Part shown: one piece after another, positions 34,227-42,577 of the stretch
Position numbering within the stretch: the stretch's first letter is position 1
How the letters are laid out: each line of letters opens with the position of its first letter
DNA from: an uncultured bacterium
GTDB lineage: Bacteria; Chloroflexota; Anaerolineae; J036; Brachytrichaceae
Direction of reading: 5' to 3'
Length of the DNA stretch: 51,252 nt
Assembly (NCBI GenBank): GCA_903921365.1
Contig: CAIXPS010000533.1
Coordinates: forward strand, 1-51,252
Translations under genes and position numbers: made by a program
The notes under the pieces: model-generated
Seen by the model: the letters and a program-made list of their open reading frames with translations, nothing else
Databases searched by the model: none
What the model was told of the DNA's origin: nothing

Positions 34227-35789
34227 ATGAAGTCTCAGTTATTTCGCACGTCGCTAGCGGCAGCCGCGATGACACTCATGCTCGCTCAGGGAGCCCTTCC
34301 CCAGGTCGTCACTGCCTCGACCAATCAGCGAACTATGGTCTCCGCAGGATCAGAGGTAACGGTTACCGTGCCTACTGGAGATCCGTTGAACGTCCGTTCG
34401 GCGCCTAGCCTGCAGGGTGACATCATTGGCACACTGGCAAACGGAACGAAAATCACAACTGCCGGGCAATCGGATGACGGCGCCTGGTGGAAAATCAGCT
34501 ATGGCGGCAAAGACGCGTACATTTATGCCGCATACGCTGTCGCCGGCGGCGCTGCCGCAGCACCCGCATCCGCATCAGCACCGGGAGCGGTGACAGTCAC
34601 GTATGAGTACTTGAACGTTCGCGCCGGACCTGGCACAGATCAGTCCATTATTGGTGGCCTTAAAGCAGGCGACAGCGTCGTGCCAACCGGTAAGTCTTCA
34701 GATAGTCAGTGGTGGCAGATTGCCTATAGCGGGCAAACTGCCTATATCTATGCCGCCGCCACAAGTATGGGTGGCACGGGCACTGCCGCGGTGGCCGCCG
34801 TGGCAGCGGCAGCACCCGCTAGCGCGCCTGCTGTTGCAGCAGCTGCGCCTGGTGTAAATGCCGGCGGGTTTGGAATAGGCGGACATATTCACACGTTCGA
34901 CTATCTCGGCAAGATGAAAGACATTGGAATGACCTGGGTTAAGTTCCAGGCTGTTCTCCCAGGCGACCTGGGTGGCGCGCAGAACGTCATCAATACGGCG
35001 CATGCTCAGGGCATGAAGGCGCTCATCGGGGCAAAGGGCGATTTGAGCCGCGCCGGTGATGCCAACTACCACAATGAGTTTGCCGGATATCTGGCAACAC
35101 TGGCTAAGGGCGGCGCAGATGCCATTGAGGTTTGGAATGAGCCCAACCTCGACCGCGAATATGGCGGCAGCGGCCATGGTCAGGTCAATCCTGAGAACTA
35201 TGTGGACATGTTGCAGAAGGCCTACACTGCTATTCGCGCCGCCAACGGCGGGACGATGGTTGTCGGCGGCGCCAATGCGCCGACCGGTTACTTCGGCGGT
35301 AACTGCAGTTCGAATGGGTGCGACGACGATCAGTTCCTTGCCCGGATGGCAGCCGCTGGCGCCGCCAACTACATGGACTGTATGGGCGCGCACCACAACG
35401 GCAGCATGGTCGGCCCGGACACAACCAGCGGGGCACCCACCGGTAACCACTATTCCTGGTACTTCTGGGGCACCCTGGGCATGACTTACAACTCATTCGG
35501 CGGTAAGGTGCCGATCTGCTGGACCGAGCTGGGTTACGTCACAGGTGAAGGCATCGGCGCATTGCCAGGCGGCTTCTCATGGGGCAGCGCAACAACCCTT
35601 GACAACCAGGCGCAATGGCTCGCGCGGGCTGTGCAGCTGTCCCGCGATAGCGGCAAAGTGAAGATGATGATTGTCTGGAACATCGACTTCCGCCAGTTCA
35701 ACGATGATCCACAATCTGCTTTCTCAATTTTCCGGCCAAATGGCGAGTGTCGCGCCTGCGGCCCGATCAAGGCGGCCATGGGAAAGTAA
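34227..35789 (+). CDS. Secreted SH3-domain glycoside hydrolase
   Basis: A 520-residue exported enzyme. A signal peptide (residues 1-30) precedes two bacterial SH3 domains (about 45-108 and 122-180, each with NVR(S/A)xP and a WWxIxYxG...AYIYAA end), then an Ala/Pro linker and a TIM-barrel catalytic domain from about 212. The barrel has the clan GH-A hallmarks: EVWNEPNLD with acid/base Glu305 and the strand PICWTELGY with probable nucleophile Glu434. SH3 domains suggest binding to cell-wall or polysaccharide; substrate is unknown. AAGGAGAG is its ribosome-binding site. The gene is followed by a strong inverted repeat. Confidence 0.88.
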   Translation: MKSQLFRTSLAAAAMTLMLAQGALPQVVTASTNQRTMVSAGSEVTVTVPTGDPLNVRSAPSLQGDIIGTLANGTKITTAGQSDDGAWWKISYGGKDAYIYAAYAVAGGAAAAPASASAPGAVTVTYEYLNVRAGPGTDQSIIGGLKAGDSVVPTGKSSDSQWWQIAYSGQTAYIYAAATSMGGTGTAAVAAVAAAAPASAPAVAAAAPGVNAGGFGIGGHIHTFDYLGKMKDIGMTWVKFQAVLPGDLGGAQNVINTAHAQGMKALIGAKGDLSRAGDANYHNEFAGYLATLAKGGADAIEVWNEPNLDREYGGSGHGQVNPENYVDMLQKAYTAIRAANGGTMVVGGANAPTGYFGGNCSSNGCDDDQFLARMAAAGAANYMDCMGAHHNGSMVGPDTTSGAPTGNHYSWYFWGTLGMTYNSFGGKVPICWTELGYVTGEGIGALPGGFSWGSATTLDNQAQWLARAVQLSRDSGKVKMMIVWNIDFRQFNDDPQSAFSIFRPNGECRACGPIKAAMGK

Positions 35790-35814
35790 GCCCATTACGC
35801 GCCTGAGCTAAACT

Positions 35815-35900
35815 AAACAGGTCACAGAGAAGTATGAAGTATGAAAGTCACTGCAGGTTCATAATTCATACTTCATAATTCTGCCCTCTGTGACCTGTTT
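35815..35900. terminator. Long inverted repeat, terminator-like
   Basis: Perfect 15-bp outer arms (35815-35829 and 35886-35900) with the sequence AAACAGGTCACAGAG and its complement. Inside, GAAGTATGAAGTATGAA and TTCATACTTCATAATTC partly pair, so the whole 86 bp can fold as one long hairpin, followed by TTATTA. It lies between the glycoside hydrolase and glmS. It may end transcription, or be a small mobile palindromic element; the inner part is the A+T-rich dispersed tract. Confidence 0.65.
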
Positions 35901-35915
35901 TATTACGCGGCAAAG

Positions 35916-35936
35916 TTGCTCAGAATCCTGTAAGAC
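35916..35936 (+). repeat. Dispersed 21-bp element upstream of glmS
   Basis: A copy (TGCTCAGAATCCTGTAAGAC) ending just before the GGAGG ribosome-binding site (35937-35941 region) of glmS, so it lies in the 5' leader. Confidence 0.55.
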
Positions 35937-35951
35937 GGAGGCATAGACACC

Positions 35952-37838
35952 ATGTGTGGGATCGTCGGCTATATCGGGGTGCGTGATGCAGCGCCAATCA
36001 TTCTCGGGGGACTAAAAAAACTCGAATACCGTGGATATGACTCCGCGGGAATTGCTTTGCTGGACGGCGCCCGAATCCACGTCGAACGCGCAGTTGGCAA
36101 GCTCAGTAATCTGGAATCACGCATCGCGACAGCCGCCTCAAGCCCTCTGGCAGGCCACAACCTCGGCGGCATTCAACTTGGCGTCGGGCACACCCGCTGG
36201 GCAACCCATGGGCGGCCAAGCGTGCTTAATGCTCACCCCCATATAAGCATGGACGGCGCCATCGCGGTCGTGCACAACGGCATTGTTGAAAACTACGCTG
36301 AACTCAAGAATGAGTTACTCGCCGAAGGGGTGATCTTCAGCAGCGACACGGACACTGAGGTCATCGTGCACATGGTGGATCGTTACCTGCGCGCCGGCAT
36401 GAGCCTTGAGCGCGCCGCACACTGCACGATCAAACAGTTGCGCGGTTCGCAGGCCATCGTTCTCATCAGCGCGCATGAACCCGACAAGCTCATCGCTGCG
36501 CGCATCGGAAATGCTGGCGGCATATCAATCGGGATTGGTCAAAACGAAATGTTCGTCGCCTCTGACATCCCTGGAATTCTCGAACACACCCGCCGTATCG
36601 TCTTCCTTGAGAGTCAGGAAGTCGCCGTTGTCGGGCAGAATTCCCTGCAAGTGCGCAAACTGGCTGGCGATCCCAACCAGACAGTTGCCAAGGAAGTGCA
36701 CACCATCGCATGGGATCCGGTTTCCGCTGAAAAGGGCGAATATCGCCATTTCATGCAAAAGGAAATCTTCGAACAAGCGCGCGCCATCACGGACACGATT
36801 CGCGGGCGCGTGGACTTCTCCAATGGTGAAGTCACACTGGAAAATTTGCGCATCACGCCAGAAACAGCGCGCGCATTGAAACGCCTCTACACGGCTGCCT
36901 GCGGCACATCGGCACATTCCGGATTGGTCGGCAAGTTCATGATCGAGGGCATCGCGCGCGTCCCAACGGAGGTCGATTACGGTTCGGAATTCCGTTATCG
37001 CGATCCCCTGGTTGGGCCAAACATGGCGGTCCTCGGCATAACACAATCCGGTGAAACCGCTGACACGCTTGCCGCAATGCAGGAGGCGCATGACAAAGGC
37101 GCTATCGTGTGGAGCATCGTGAACGCGATTGGCTCGCAGGCGGAGCGCGTATCCGACGGAACTATCGCGATGCGAGCTGGCCCTGAAATCGGCGTCGCCA
37201 GCACAAAAGCATTCACGACATCCATCGTCGACCAGTACCTGTTGGCGTGCTATCTTGCACAACATACCGTCGCCGATATCCCGGCGCTGGCAGATCGCGC
37301 AGCAGCCTGTGCGAAAGATCTGGCGCGCCTGCCCAGTCTCGTCGGCCAGACGCTTGAGCCACAACCTATTTACGATGTCCTGGCCAATCAGTTCCACGAC
37401 CGTGAACATTTCCTGTATCTGGGTCGCGGCATCAACTATCCGCTTGCGCTTGAAGGAGCATTAAAGCTTAAGGAAATATCCTATATCCACGCAGAAGGAT
37501 ATCCCGCCGGTGAGATGAAACACGGCCCCATCGCGTTGATCGATGAAGAGATGCCGGTTTTGTGTATCGCGATCCGTGACAATGTCTACGAGAAGATGGT
37601 CTCTCAAATTGAACAGGTCAAGGCGCGCAATGGGATCGTCATTGCGATTGCCACTGAAGGCGATACGATGATCGAAAAGAAAGCCGACTATGTCATCTGG
37701 GTGCCTGATGCCCCACCCTTGCTGACTCCCGTGCTTACGGCGATTCCGCTGCAACGGTTGGCCTATCAGTTGGCCGTCAGGCGCGGCTGTGATGTAGATC
37801 AGCCACGCAACCTGGCCAAGAGTGTGACCGTTGAGTAA
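35952..37838 (+). CDS. glmS: Glutamine-fructose-6-phosphate aminotransferase
   Basis: A 628-residue GlmS making glucosamine-6-phosphate, entry to peptidoglycan and amino-sugar synthesis. The catalytic Cys follows the initiator Met (CGIVGYIG) as in all class II glutaminases; HTRWATHGRPS, NAHPH and GSQAIV are further glutaminase blocks. Two SIS domains follow (ACGTSAHSG...ITQSGETADTLAA; LGRGINYPLALEGALKLKE), and the tail NLAKSVTVE is canonical. GGAGG 11 nt upstream of ATG 35952. No glmS ribozyme structure is obvious upstream. Its stop overlaps a possible start of the sugar-kinase gene. Confidence 0.97.
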   Translation: MCGIVGYIGVRDAAPIILGGLKKLEYRGYDSAGIALLDGARIHVERAVGKLSNLESRIATAASSPLAGHNLGGIQLGVGHTRWATHGRPSVLNAHPHISMDGAIAVVHNGIVENYAELKNELLAEGVIFSSDTDTEVIVHMVDRYLRAGMSLERAAHCTIKQLRGSQAIVLISAHEPDKLIAARIGNAGGISIGIGQNEMFVASDIPGILEHTRRIVFLESQEVAVVGQNSLQVRKLAGDPNQTVAKEVHTIAWDPVSAEKGEYRHFMQKEIFEQARAITDTIRGRVDFSNGEVTLENLRITPETARALKRLYTAACGTSAHSGLVGKFMIEGIARVPTEVDYGSEFRYRDPLVGPNMAVLGITQSGETADTLAAMQEAHDKGAIVWSIVNAIGSQAERVSDGTIAMRAGPEIGVASTKAFTTSIVDQYLLACYLAQHTVADIPALADRAAACAKDLARLPSLVGQTLEPQPIYDVLANQFHDREHFLYLGRGINYPLALEGALKLKEISYIHAEGYPAGEMKHGPIALIDEEMPVLCIAIRDNVYEKMVSQIEQVKARNGIVIAIATEGDTMIEKKADYVIWVPDAPPLLTPVLTAIPLQRLAYQLAVRRGCDVDQPRNLAKSVTVE

Positions 37839-37839
37839 T

Positions 37840-39396
37840 ATGCATCAGAAGTTTATCGGCATCGATCTTGGGACGACCTTCCTCAAAGGCGCCGTGCTTG
37901 ATCTCGATGACGTCACACTTGCGCCAGGCCTGGCGAAGCGTGTGCCGTTTCCGGGTTTCATTACTGGCTTGCCAGCGTCTCACCGTGAAGTCAGCCCCGA
38001 CGCCATAATGAATGCAGTGCGCGAATTAATCGCGCATCTCCTGCATGAATGTGGCGAGTGCTCGGGGATCGTGCTGTGCACCCAGATGCACGGGCTGGTT
38101 CTGTGTGATGCGCATGGCAACGCGCATAGCAATGCGATAACCTGGCAGGATCATCGCTTACTCGACCCTGTCATCCCTGGCGGTGAAACAACCTATGAAC
38201 GCCCGCAGACAGAGCAACCGCAAGGGATTGCCCCTACACAGCCTGTCACCGCCGGCGGTGAAACAACCTATGAACGCATGATGGCATTGGTCACCGCGCA
38301 GGACAGGCTCGATCTTGGCAACGACCTGTTGCCGGGGCGGCCGCTTGGCTTGCTTTACTGGCTGCAGCAGCACTGCTCGGAGTCCATTTGGGACTGCTCA
38401 GAGTCCATTTGGAAAGGCGCCGGCCTTAACGCCTCGCACTCCCTTTATCCGTGCTCGCTGCCCGACTTTGTGATATCGAACCTTTGCCATTCGGAACCAT
38501 GCACTGACGTCACCAACGCGGCAGCACACGGGGCGCTGAACCTGAAGACGGCCGCCTGGCATCACGACTTGATCGGCAGGTTAAACCTGCCGCCGCTGAC
38601 CTGGCCGCGCATTGTGCCACATGGCGCCATCGCAGGATATCTCGATACTGCTCGGAGTCTATCTGGGGCGGAAAGACAGCACATCCCTTGCTATGTCCCC
38701 ATTGGCGACCACCAGTGTGCATTACTCGGTTCGTTGTTGCGCGACGACGAGTTGTCAATCAATGCTTCAACCGGATCGCAAGTGGGTCTTTTGACATCAA
38801 CGCCCGAAGTCAGCCTCAATTACCAGACACGCCCCTACTTCGACGGCAGATATCTCAAAGCCGTAATCCATATTCCGGCAGGCCGCGCCCTGGCTGCCCT
38901 GGTAAGAGTTCTATCAGAGCTGGCTGAAGCTCAGGGCGTCACTCTGACCGACCCATGGGACTACATCGAGCGAGTCACAGCAGCTCATCAAAGCATTGCT
39001 CGAAATTCCTTTGGAACCAACTTGCGCGTCAACCTCGCCTTTTATGACAGTTCGTGTGGAGATCGCGGCGCGATTGAAAACATCCGGGAGGAAAACCTCA
39101 CGATTGCTGATCTGTTCACGGCGGCGTTTGAGAACATGGCAGACAACTACGCCGAATGTGTGCGCAGGATCACCCCCGATCGGAACTGGCATCGCACTGT
39201 GTTTGCGGGCGGCTTGCTGCAAAAGCTGAGTGGTCTGCGCCGGGCAACGCTAGAGCGATTTCCAGAAGAACATCGATTTGCCCCCACGAGCGAAGACACA
39301 TTGCTTGGCCTGACTGTCATGGCGCTGCTGTGCAGTGGCAGGGCGCGCTCAATCGCCGGCGCAACGGACATCGCCGCAGATTTATGGCTACGGTGA
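37840..39396 (+). CDS. FGGY-family carbohydrate kinase
   Basis: A sugar kinase of the FGGY family, about 518 residues. It begins with the phosphate-1 motif FIGIDLGTTFLKGAVLDL and has the substrate loop ICTQMHGLVL/AITWQDHRL and the INASTGSQVG adenosine loop; the late GGLLQKLSGLRR matches the C-terminal FGGY-C block. Sedoheptulose, xylulose or a related ketose is likely, not proven. It is longer than usual because of insertions: a 24-bp exact direct repeat 75 nt apart (38179 and 38254) and four copies of the 21-bp element. TTG 37831 is an alternative start overlapping glmS. Confidence 0.85.
   Translation: MHQKFIGIDLGTTFLKGAVLDLDDVTLAPGLAKRVPFPGFITGLPASHREVSPDAIMNAVRELIAHLLHECGECSGIVLCTQMHGLVLCDAHGNAHSNAITWQDHRLLDPVIPGGETTYERPQTEQPQGIAPTQPVTAGGETTYERMMALVTAQDRLDLGNDLLPGRPLGLLYWLQQHCSESIWDCSESIWKGAGLNASHSLYPCSLPDFVISNLCHSEPCTDVTNAAAHGALNLKTAAWHHDLIGRLNLPPLTWPRIVPHGAIAGYLDTARSLSGAERQHIPCYVPIGDHQCALLGSLLRDDELSINASTGSQVGLLTSTPEVSLNYQTRPYFDGRYLKAVIHIPAGRALAALVRVLSELAEAQGVTLTDPWDYIERVTAAHQSIARNSFGTNLRVNLAFYDSSCGDRGAIENIREENLTIADLFTAAFENMADNYAECVRRITPDRNWHRTVFAGGLLQKLSGLRRATLERFPEEHRFAPTSEDTLLGLTVMALLCSGRARSIAGATDIAADLWLR
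38179..38277 (+). repeat. Imperfect direct repeat inside FGGY kinase gene
   Basis: An exact 24-bp word (beginning GGCGGTGAAACAACCTATGA) at 38179-38202 and 38254-38277, in frame, 75 nt apart, inside a slightly longer similar stretch of about 36 nt. It encodes GGETTYER twice and looks like a partial tandem duplication. Confidence 0.75.
38373..38414 (+). repeat. Tandem pair of 21-bp elements, in coding sequence
   Basis: Two back-to-back copies of the dispersed element (38373-38393 and 38394-38414, period exactly 21 bp, two base differences), encoding CSESIWDCSESIWK in frame in the FGGY kinase. Confidence 0.75.
38648..38668 (+). repeat. Dispersed 21-bp element, in coding sequence
   Basis: A copy (TGCTCGGAGTCTATCTGGGG) inside the FGGY kinase, read in a different frame (ARSLSG) from the tandem pair at 38373. 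Confidence 0.5.
38996..39016 (+). repeat. Dispersed 21-bp element, diverged, in coding sequence
   Basis: A weaker copy (TGCTCGAAATTCCTTTGGAA) inside the FGGY kinase, encoding ARNSFGT. Confidence 0.4.
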
Positions 39397-40379
39397 TTCG
39401 CGGGGCCCAATCCGCCCTGATCCTCACGACTTTATTGGCATGCCTCTGCATTTTTCCAACGAGCGCTAAGGCTGATGTTGATCCTGGCGATAACTACTGG
39501 CTACGGCAATTGCGCATTCATCCGTCAGCGACCCAGGAACCAGCCATCGAACAGGCTACTGCTATTAAGACTTCAGCCAGCACGCCGACGCCAGAAGCGC
39601 CTGTTCCCGCCATACAAGTTGCATCGGTGTTTCCGTCCTGGATACCGGCGCTCAGCCCTGCAGCCCGAATTCTGTTACGTAAAAGTATCGCCGTGGGACA
39701 TGACCCGCACCTCTTTACGATTGCCGGCGACAGCAATTCGAATCCGCTCCGATATCTTGGACGGGTGACCAGCGGCGCTTTCAACCTGACCAGGTATCCG
39801 GAACTAGGGCCAATCGTGACCTATTATGCGCCTGCGTTCAGCCACGTCAGCGTTGCCATTGGCGGCGGCTTTAGGGCGGCCGATATGGCTGACGCTTCTC
39901 ATATCACGGGTTTTGACGCATGCCACAAAGATGAAGGGATGTTTGCATGCGAGTTGCGAACGTCCAATGCGAGCATTGTGTTTATCGAGCTTGGCACGGG
40001 CGACAAATTCATGTGGCGTGAATTCGAACACAACTACCGAGTAATGATTGACTACGCGATTGCGAATAGTGTTCTACCTGTCCTGGTTACAAAAGCTGAT
40101 GACATCGAGTCACTTCAAGGCGGGGCAAGCTTTGGTTACATCAACGGCGTCATCCGCGTCCTGGCTGCAGAATACCAGTTGCCACTGCTCGACATGTACG
40201 CCGCCACGCGCGATCTGCCCGTGATTCCCAATCCCCAACTCCCCAAACGCCCATTCACGCAATTCGGTTTACAGGACGAATGGGGCTACTACTTCCACCT
40301 GAACGATATCGGACAGGACCGCCACGTCCTGATCACGCTGCAAACACTGGCGGCCATTCTAACGGCCAGTGGCTATTGA
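39384..40379 (+). CDS. Secreted SGNH/GDSL-type hydrolase-like protein
   Basis: A 331-residue exported protein. ATG 39384 is chosen because a clear signal peptide follows (ALILTTLLACLCIFPTSAKA cleaved near residue 30); the gene then overlaps the FGGY stop. The mature part has a Thr/Pro linker and a domain with HLFTIAGDSNSNP, which resembles the GDSL Ser motif, VFIELGTGDKFMWREFEHNYRVMIDYA, and LPLLDMY with a late YYFHLNDIGQDRHV that could hold the catalytic Asp-x-x-His. This is an SGNH esterase-like fold by motif; the substrate may be an acylated glycan. Confidence 0.65.
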   Translation: MATVIRGAQSALILTTLLACLCIFPTSAKADVDPGDNYWLRQLRIHPSATQEPAIEQATAIKTSASTPTPEAPVPAIQVASVFPSWIPALSPAARILLRKSIAVGHDPHLFTIAGDSNSNPLRYLGRVTSGAFNLTRYPELGPIVTYYAPAFSHVSVAIGGGFRAADMADASHITGFDACHKDEGMFACELRTSNASIVFIELGTGDKFMWREFEHNYRVMIDYAIANSVLPVLVTKADDIESLQGGASFGYINGVIRVLAAEYQLPLLDMYAATRDLPVIPNPQLPKRPFTQFGLQDEWGYYFHLNDIGQDRHVLITLQTLAAILTASGY

Positions 40380-40415
40380 CCGCACTACCTCAGACAAGGA
40401 ACACTCTAAACAATT

Positions 40416-42176
40416 ATGAGAATGAGCAAGAGCTTCAGCCAGACGTTGCGTGAGGCGCCGGCCAACGCTGATGTCGTCAGTCATCAGCTATTGCTGCGCG
40501 CTGGATACATTCGACAACTTGGCGCCGGCATCTTCAGCTACCTGCCGCTCGCACAAAGAGCCATGACCAAAATCGAGAATATCATGCGCGCGGAGATCAA
40601 CGCGATCGGTGGTCAGGAAATCAAGATGCCCGTCGTGCATCCGGCGGATGTCTGGAAGGAAACAGGGCGCTGGTTTCAGATTGGCTCTGAGATGGGGCGC
40701 TTCCTGGACAAATCAGGGCATGACATGGTTCTGGCGATGACGCATGAAGAAGTCATTGGAGACTTGACGCGCCAGGAAATCCGCTCCTATCGCCAGTTGC
40801 CGCAGCTCATTTATCACCTTCAGACAAAGTGGCGCGATGATCCACGACCACGCGCCGGGTTGATTCGCGTGCGCGAGTTTACGATGCTCGATAGTTACAG
40901 CCTGGACACCAACCGGGTTGGCCTGGATCGCCAGTATCGCAACCACTACCAGGCATACAACAACATCTTCACCCGCTGCGGACTTGATGCTGTTGCGGTG
41001 AAGGCGGATGTCGGGATGATGGGCGGGCAGCTTGCGCACGAATTCATGTGCCTGACACCCATTGGCGAGGATACGCTATTGCTGTGCGATGGTTGCGGGT
41101 ACACTGCCAACCGCCAGGTCGCCACTTTCAGTAAGCCACCAGCGCAGGCAGAGGAGCCGAAGCCGATCGAGAAAGTGGCTACACCGGATACCACGACGAT
41201 CGATTCTCTCGCCGCGCTACTCGGTGTCAACACGGCAAAAACGGCAAAGGCGGTCTTTATGGTTGCCGCTATTGCAATTGGCGCCTCTATCACTTCCAGG
41301 TTTGTCTTTGCTGTCATCCGTGGTGATATGGAAGTCAACGAGACGAAGCTTGCCAACGTAACAAAAGCCCGCGAATTGCGCCCGGCGACCATCGAGGAAA
41401 TCCGCGCGATTGGCGCCGTGCCCGGTTATGGATCGCCCATCGGCGTCCACGATGCACTTGTCGTTGTCGACGAAGCAGTCGTATCCTCCCCCAACCTCGT
41501 GGCCGGCGCGAACGAAGAGGGGTATCACCTGCTGAACACGAACTGCGGCAGAGACTACACTGCTGACATCGTCGCGGACATAGCCTCAGCCGAAGCCGGG
41601 GCTGGATGCCCCCAATGTGGCGCCCCCATGCGCGCCTCGCGTGGTGTGGAGATCGGCAACATCTTTCAACTTGGCACGCGTTATAGCGATGCGATGGGCT
41701 GCCAATACCTCGACGCGGATGGAAAATCACAACCGGTCGTCATGGGTTCTTATGGTATTGGCGTAGGCCGGCTGCTGGCGTGTGTGGCCGAAGAACACCA
41801 CGACGAAATGGGGCTGGCGTGGCCGATCACCATCGCCCCGTACCAGGTCTATCTTGTGCTGTTGGGCAGCGACGCCGCAACGGTTGCAATTGCCGACAAA
41901 CTGGACAAGGATCTGCAGGCAGCCGGGGTCGAGGTGCTTTACGATGATCGTGAGGTCAGGCCTGGCGTCAAATTCATGGATGCCGATCTGATTGGCATTC
42001 CGATCCGGCTGACCATCGGCGACCGCGCCCTAAAGCGTGGCGGCGTCGAACTCAAGCACCGCCAGTTAAAGGATATCACACTCGTCCCGCTCGACAATGT
42101 AATCGCCCGTGTGCTGGATGAGATACAGCAATTGCATAGCCAGATAACCGTAAACTTAAAGCCGGTTACGTATTAG
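40416..42176 (+). CDS. proS: Prolyl-tRNA synthetase
   Basis: A 586-residue class II synthetase of the bacterial type. Motif 1 and the N-terminal SQTLREAPANADVVSHQLLLRAGYIRQLGAGIFSYLPL, motif 2 (RVREFTMLDSYSLD), and motif 3 (GSYGIGVGRLLACVAEEHHDE) are all present. Between motifs 2 and 3, residues about 235-385 carry the YbaK-like editing insertion (TIDSLAALLGVNTAKTAKAV) that removes mis-charged alanine. The C-terminal anticodon-binding domain has PYQVYLVLLG and YDDREVRPGVKFMDADLIGIP. AAGGAA upstream of the ATG. Confidence 0.97.
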   Translation: MRMSKSFSQTLREAPANADVVSHQLLLRAGYIRQLGAGIFSYLPLAQRAMTKIENIMRAEINAIGGQEIKMPVVHPADVWKETGRWFQIGSEMGRFLDKSGHDMVLAMTHEEVIGDLTRQEIRSYRQLPQLIYHLQTKWRDDPRPRAGLIRVREFTMLDSYSLDTNRVGLDRQYRNHYQAYNNIFTRCGLDAVAVKADVGMMGGQLAHEFMCLTPIGEDTLLLCDGCGYTANRQVATFSKPPAQAEEPKPIEKVATPDTTTIDSLAALLGVNTAKTAKAVFMVAAIAIGASITSRFVFAVIRGDMEVNETKLANVTKARELRPATIEEIRAIGAVPGYGSPIGVHDALVVVDEAVVSSPNLVAGANEEGYHLLNTNCGRDYTADIVADIASAEAGAGCPQCGAPMRASRGVEIGNIFQLGTRYSDAMGCQYLDADGKSQPVVMGSYGIGVGRLLACVAEEHHDEMGLAWPITIAPYQVYLVLLGSDAATVAIADKLDKDLQAAGVEVLYDDREVRPGVKFMDADLIGIPIRLTIGDRALKRGGVELKHRQLKDITLVPLDNVIARVLDEIQQLHSQITVNLKPVTY

Positions 42177-42203
42177 CCAAAAGCCGGAGGGGGAGAAACT
42201 ACT

Positions 42204-42557
42204 ATGAGCATCGGGAATATTCCAGCCGACCGTCTGTTGATCGGCTTAGGCGCGCTGCTGCTTGGGCTGCTGGTGACGTTTGGCTTGCCCGTGAGTCCGC
42301 GCCGGGTCAACCAGACAATCCCAACCATCCTGGCAATCGTCCTGTTTTTTACATCGGCCATCGCCCTGCTCGACTGGCCAACGTGGTTGATCGCAGGGGC
42401 GGTAGCTACAATAGTAGCGATCCTCTATCGGGACATCGCCCGTTTTATCAAGCATGTCTACTACGGCGTCACAAAGTATTCACGCCGCGACTACTGGTAT
42501 CGTCGCGTCGGGGAAGCAATCATCGGCAATAAGCGCACACGAAAACGCAAGCTCTGA
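42204..42557 (+). CDS. Small membrane protein, unknown
   Basis: A 117-residue protein with two or three hydrophobic segments at about 10-30 (LLIGLGALLLGLLVTFGLPV) and 38-75 (ILAIVLFFTSAIALLDW, WLIAGAVATIVAILY), then a positively charged cytoplasmic tail ending KRTRKRKL. A GGAGGGGGAG ribosome-binding site precedes ATG 42204. No family recognised. It lies between proS and the aldo/keto reductase at 42578. Confidence 0.65.
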   Translation: MSIGNIPADRLLIGLGALLLGLLVTFGLPVSPRRVNQTIPTILAIVLFFTSAIALLDWPTWLIAGAVATIVAILYRDIARFIKHVYYGVTKYSRRDYWYRRVGEAIIGNKRTRKRKL

Positions 42558-42577
42558 ACGAGAGAATAAGGAAATTA

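Noticed and set aside
35901-35951. glmS ribozyme before glmS
   Set aside because: The gap is short and holds a dispersed repeat and a ribosome-binding site. The multi-helix ribozyme core is not recognisable, and the self-cleaving form is mainly known from Firmicutes.
38373-38414. Tandem 21-bp repeats as a CRISPR array
   Set aside because: Only two adjacent copies, no spacers, inside an open reading frame, and no cas genes in the window.
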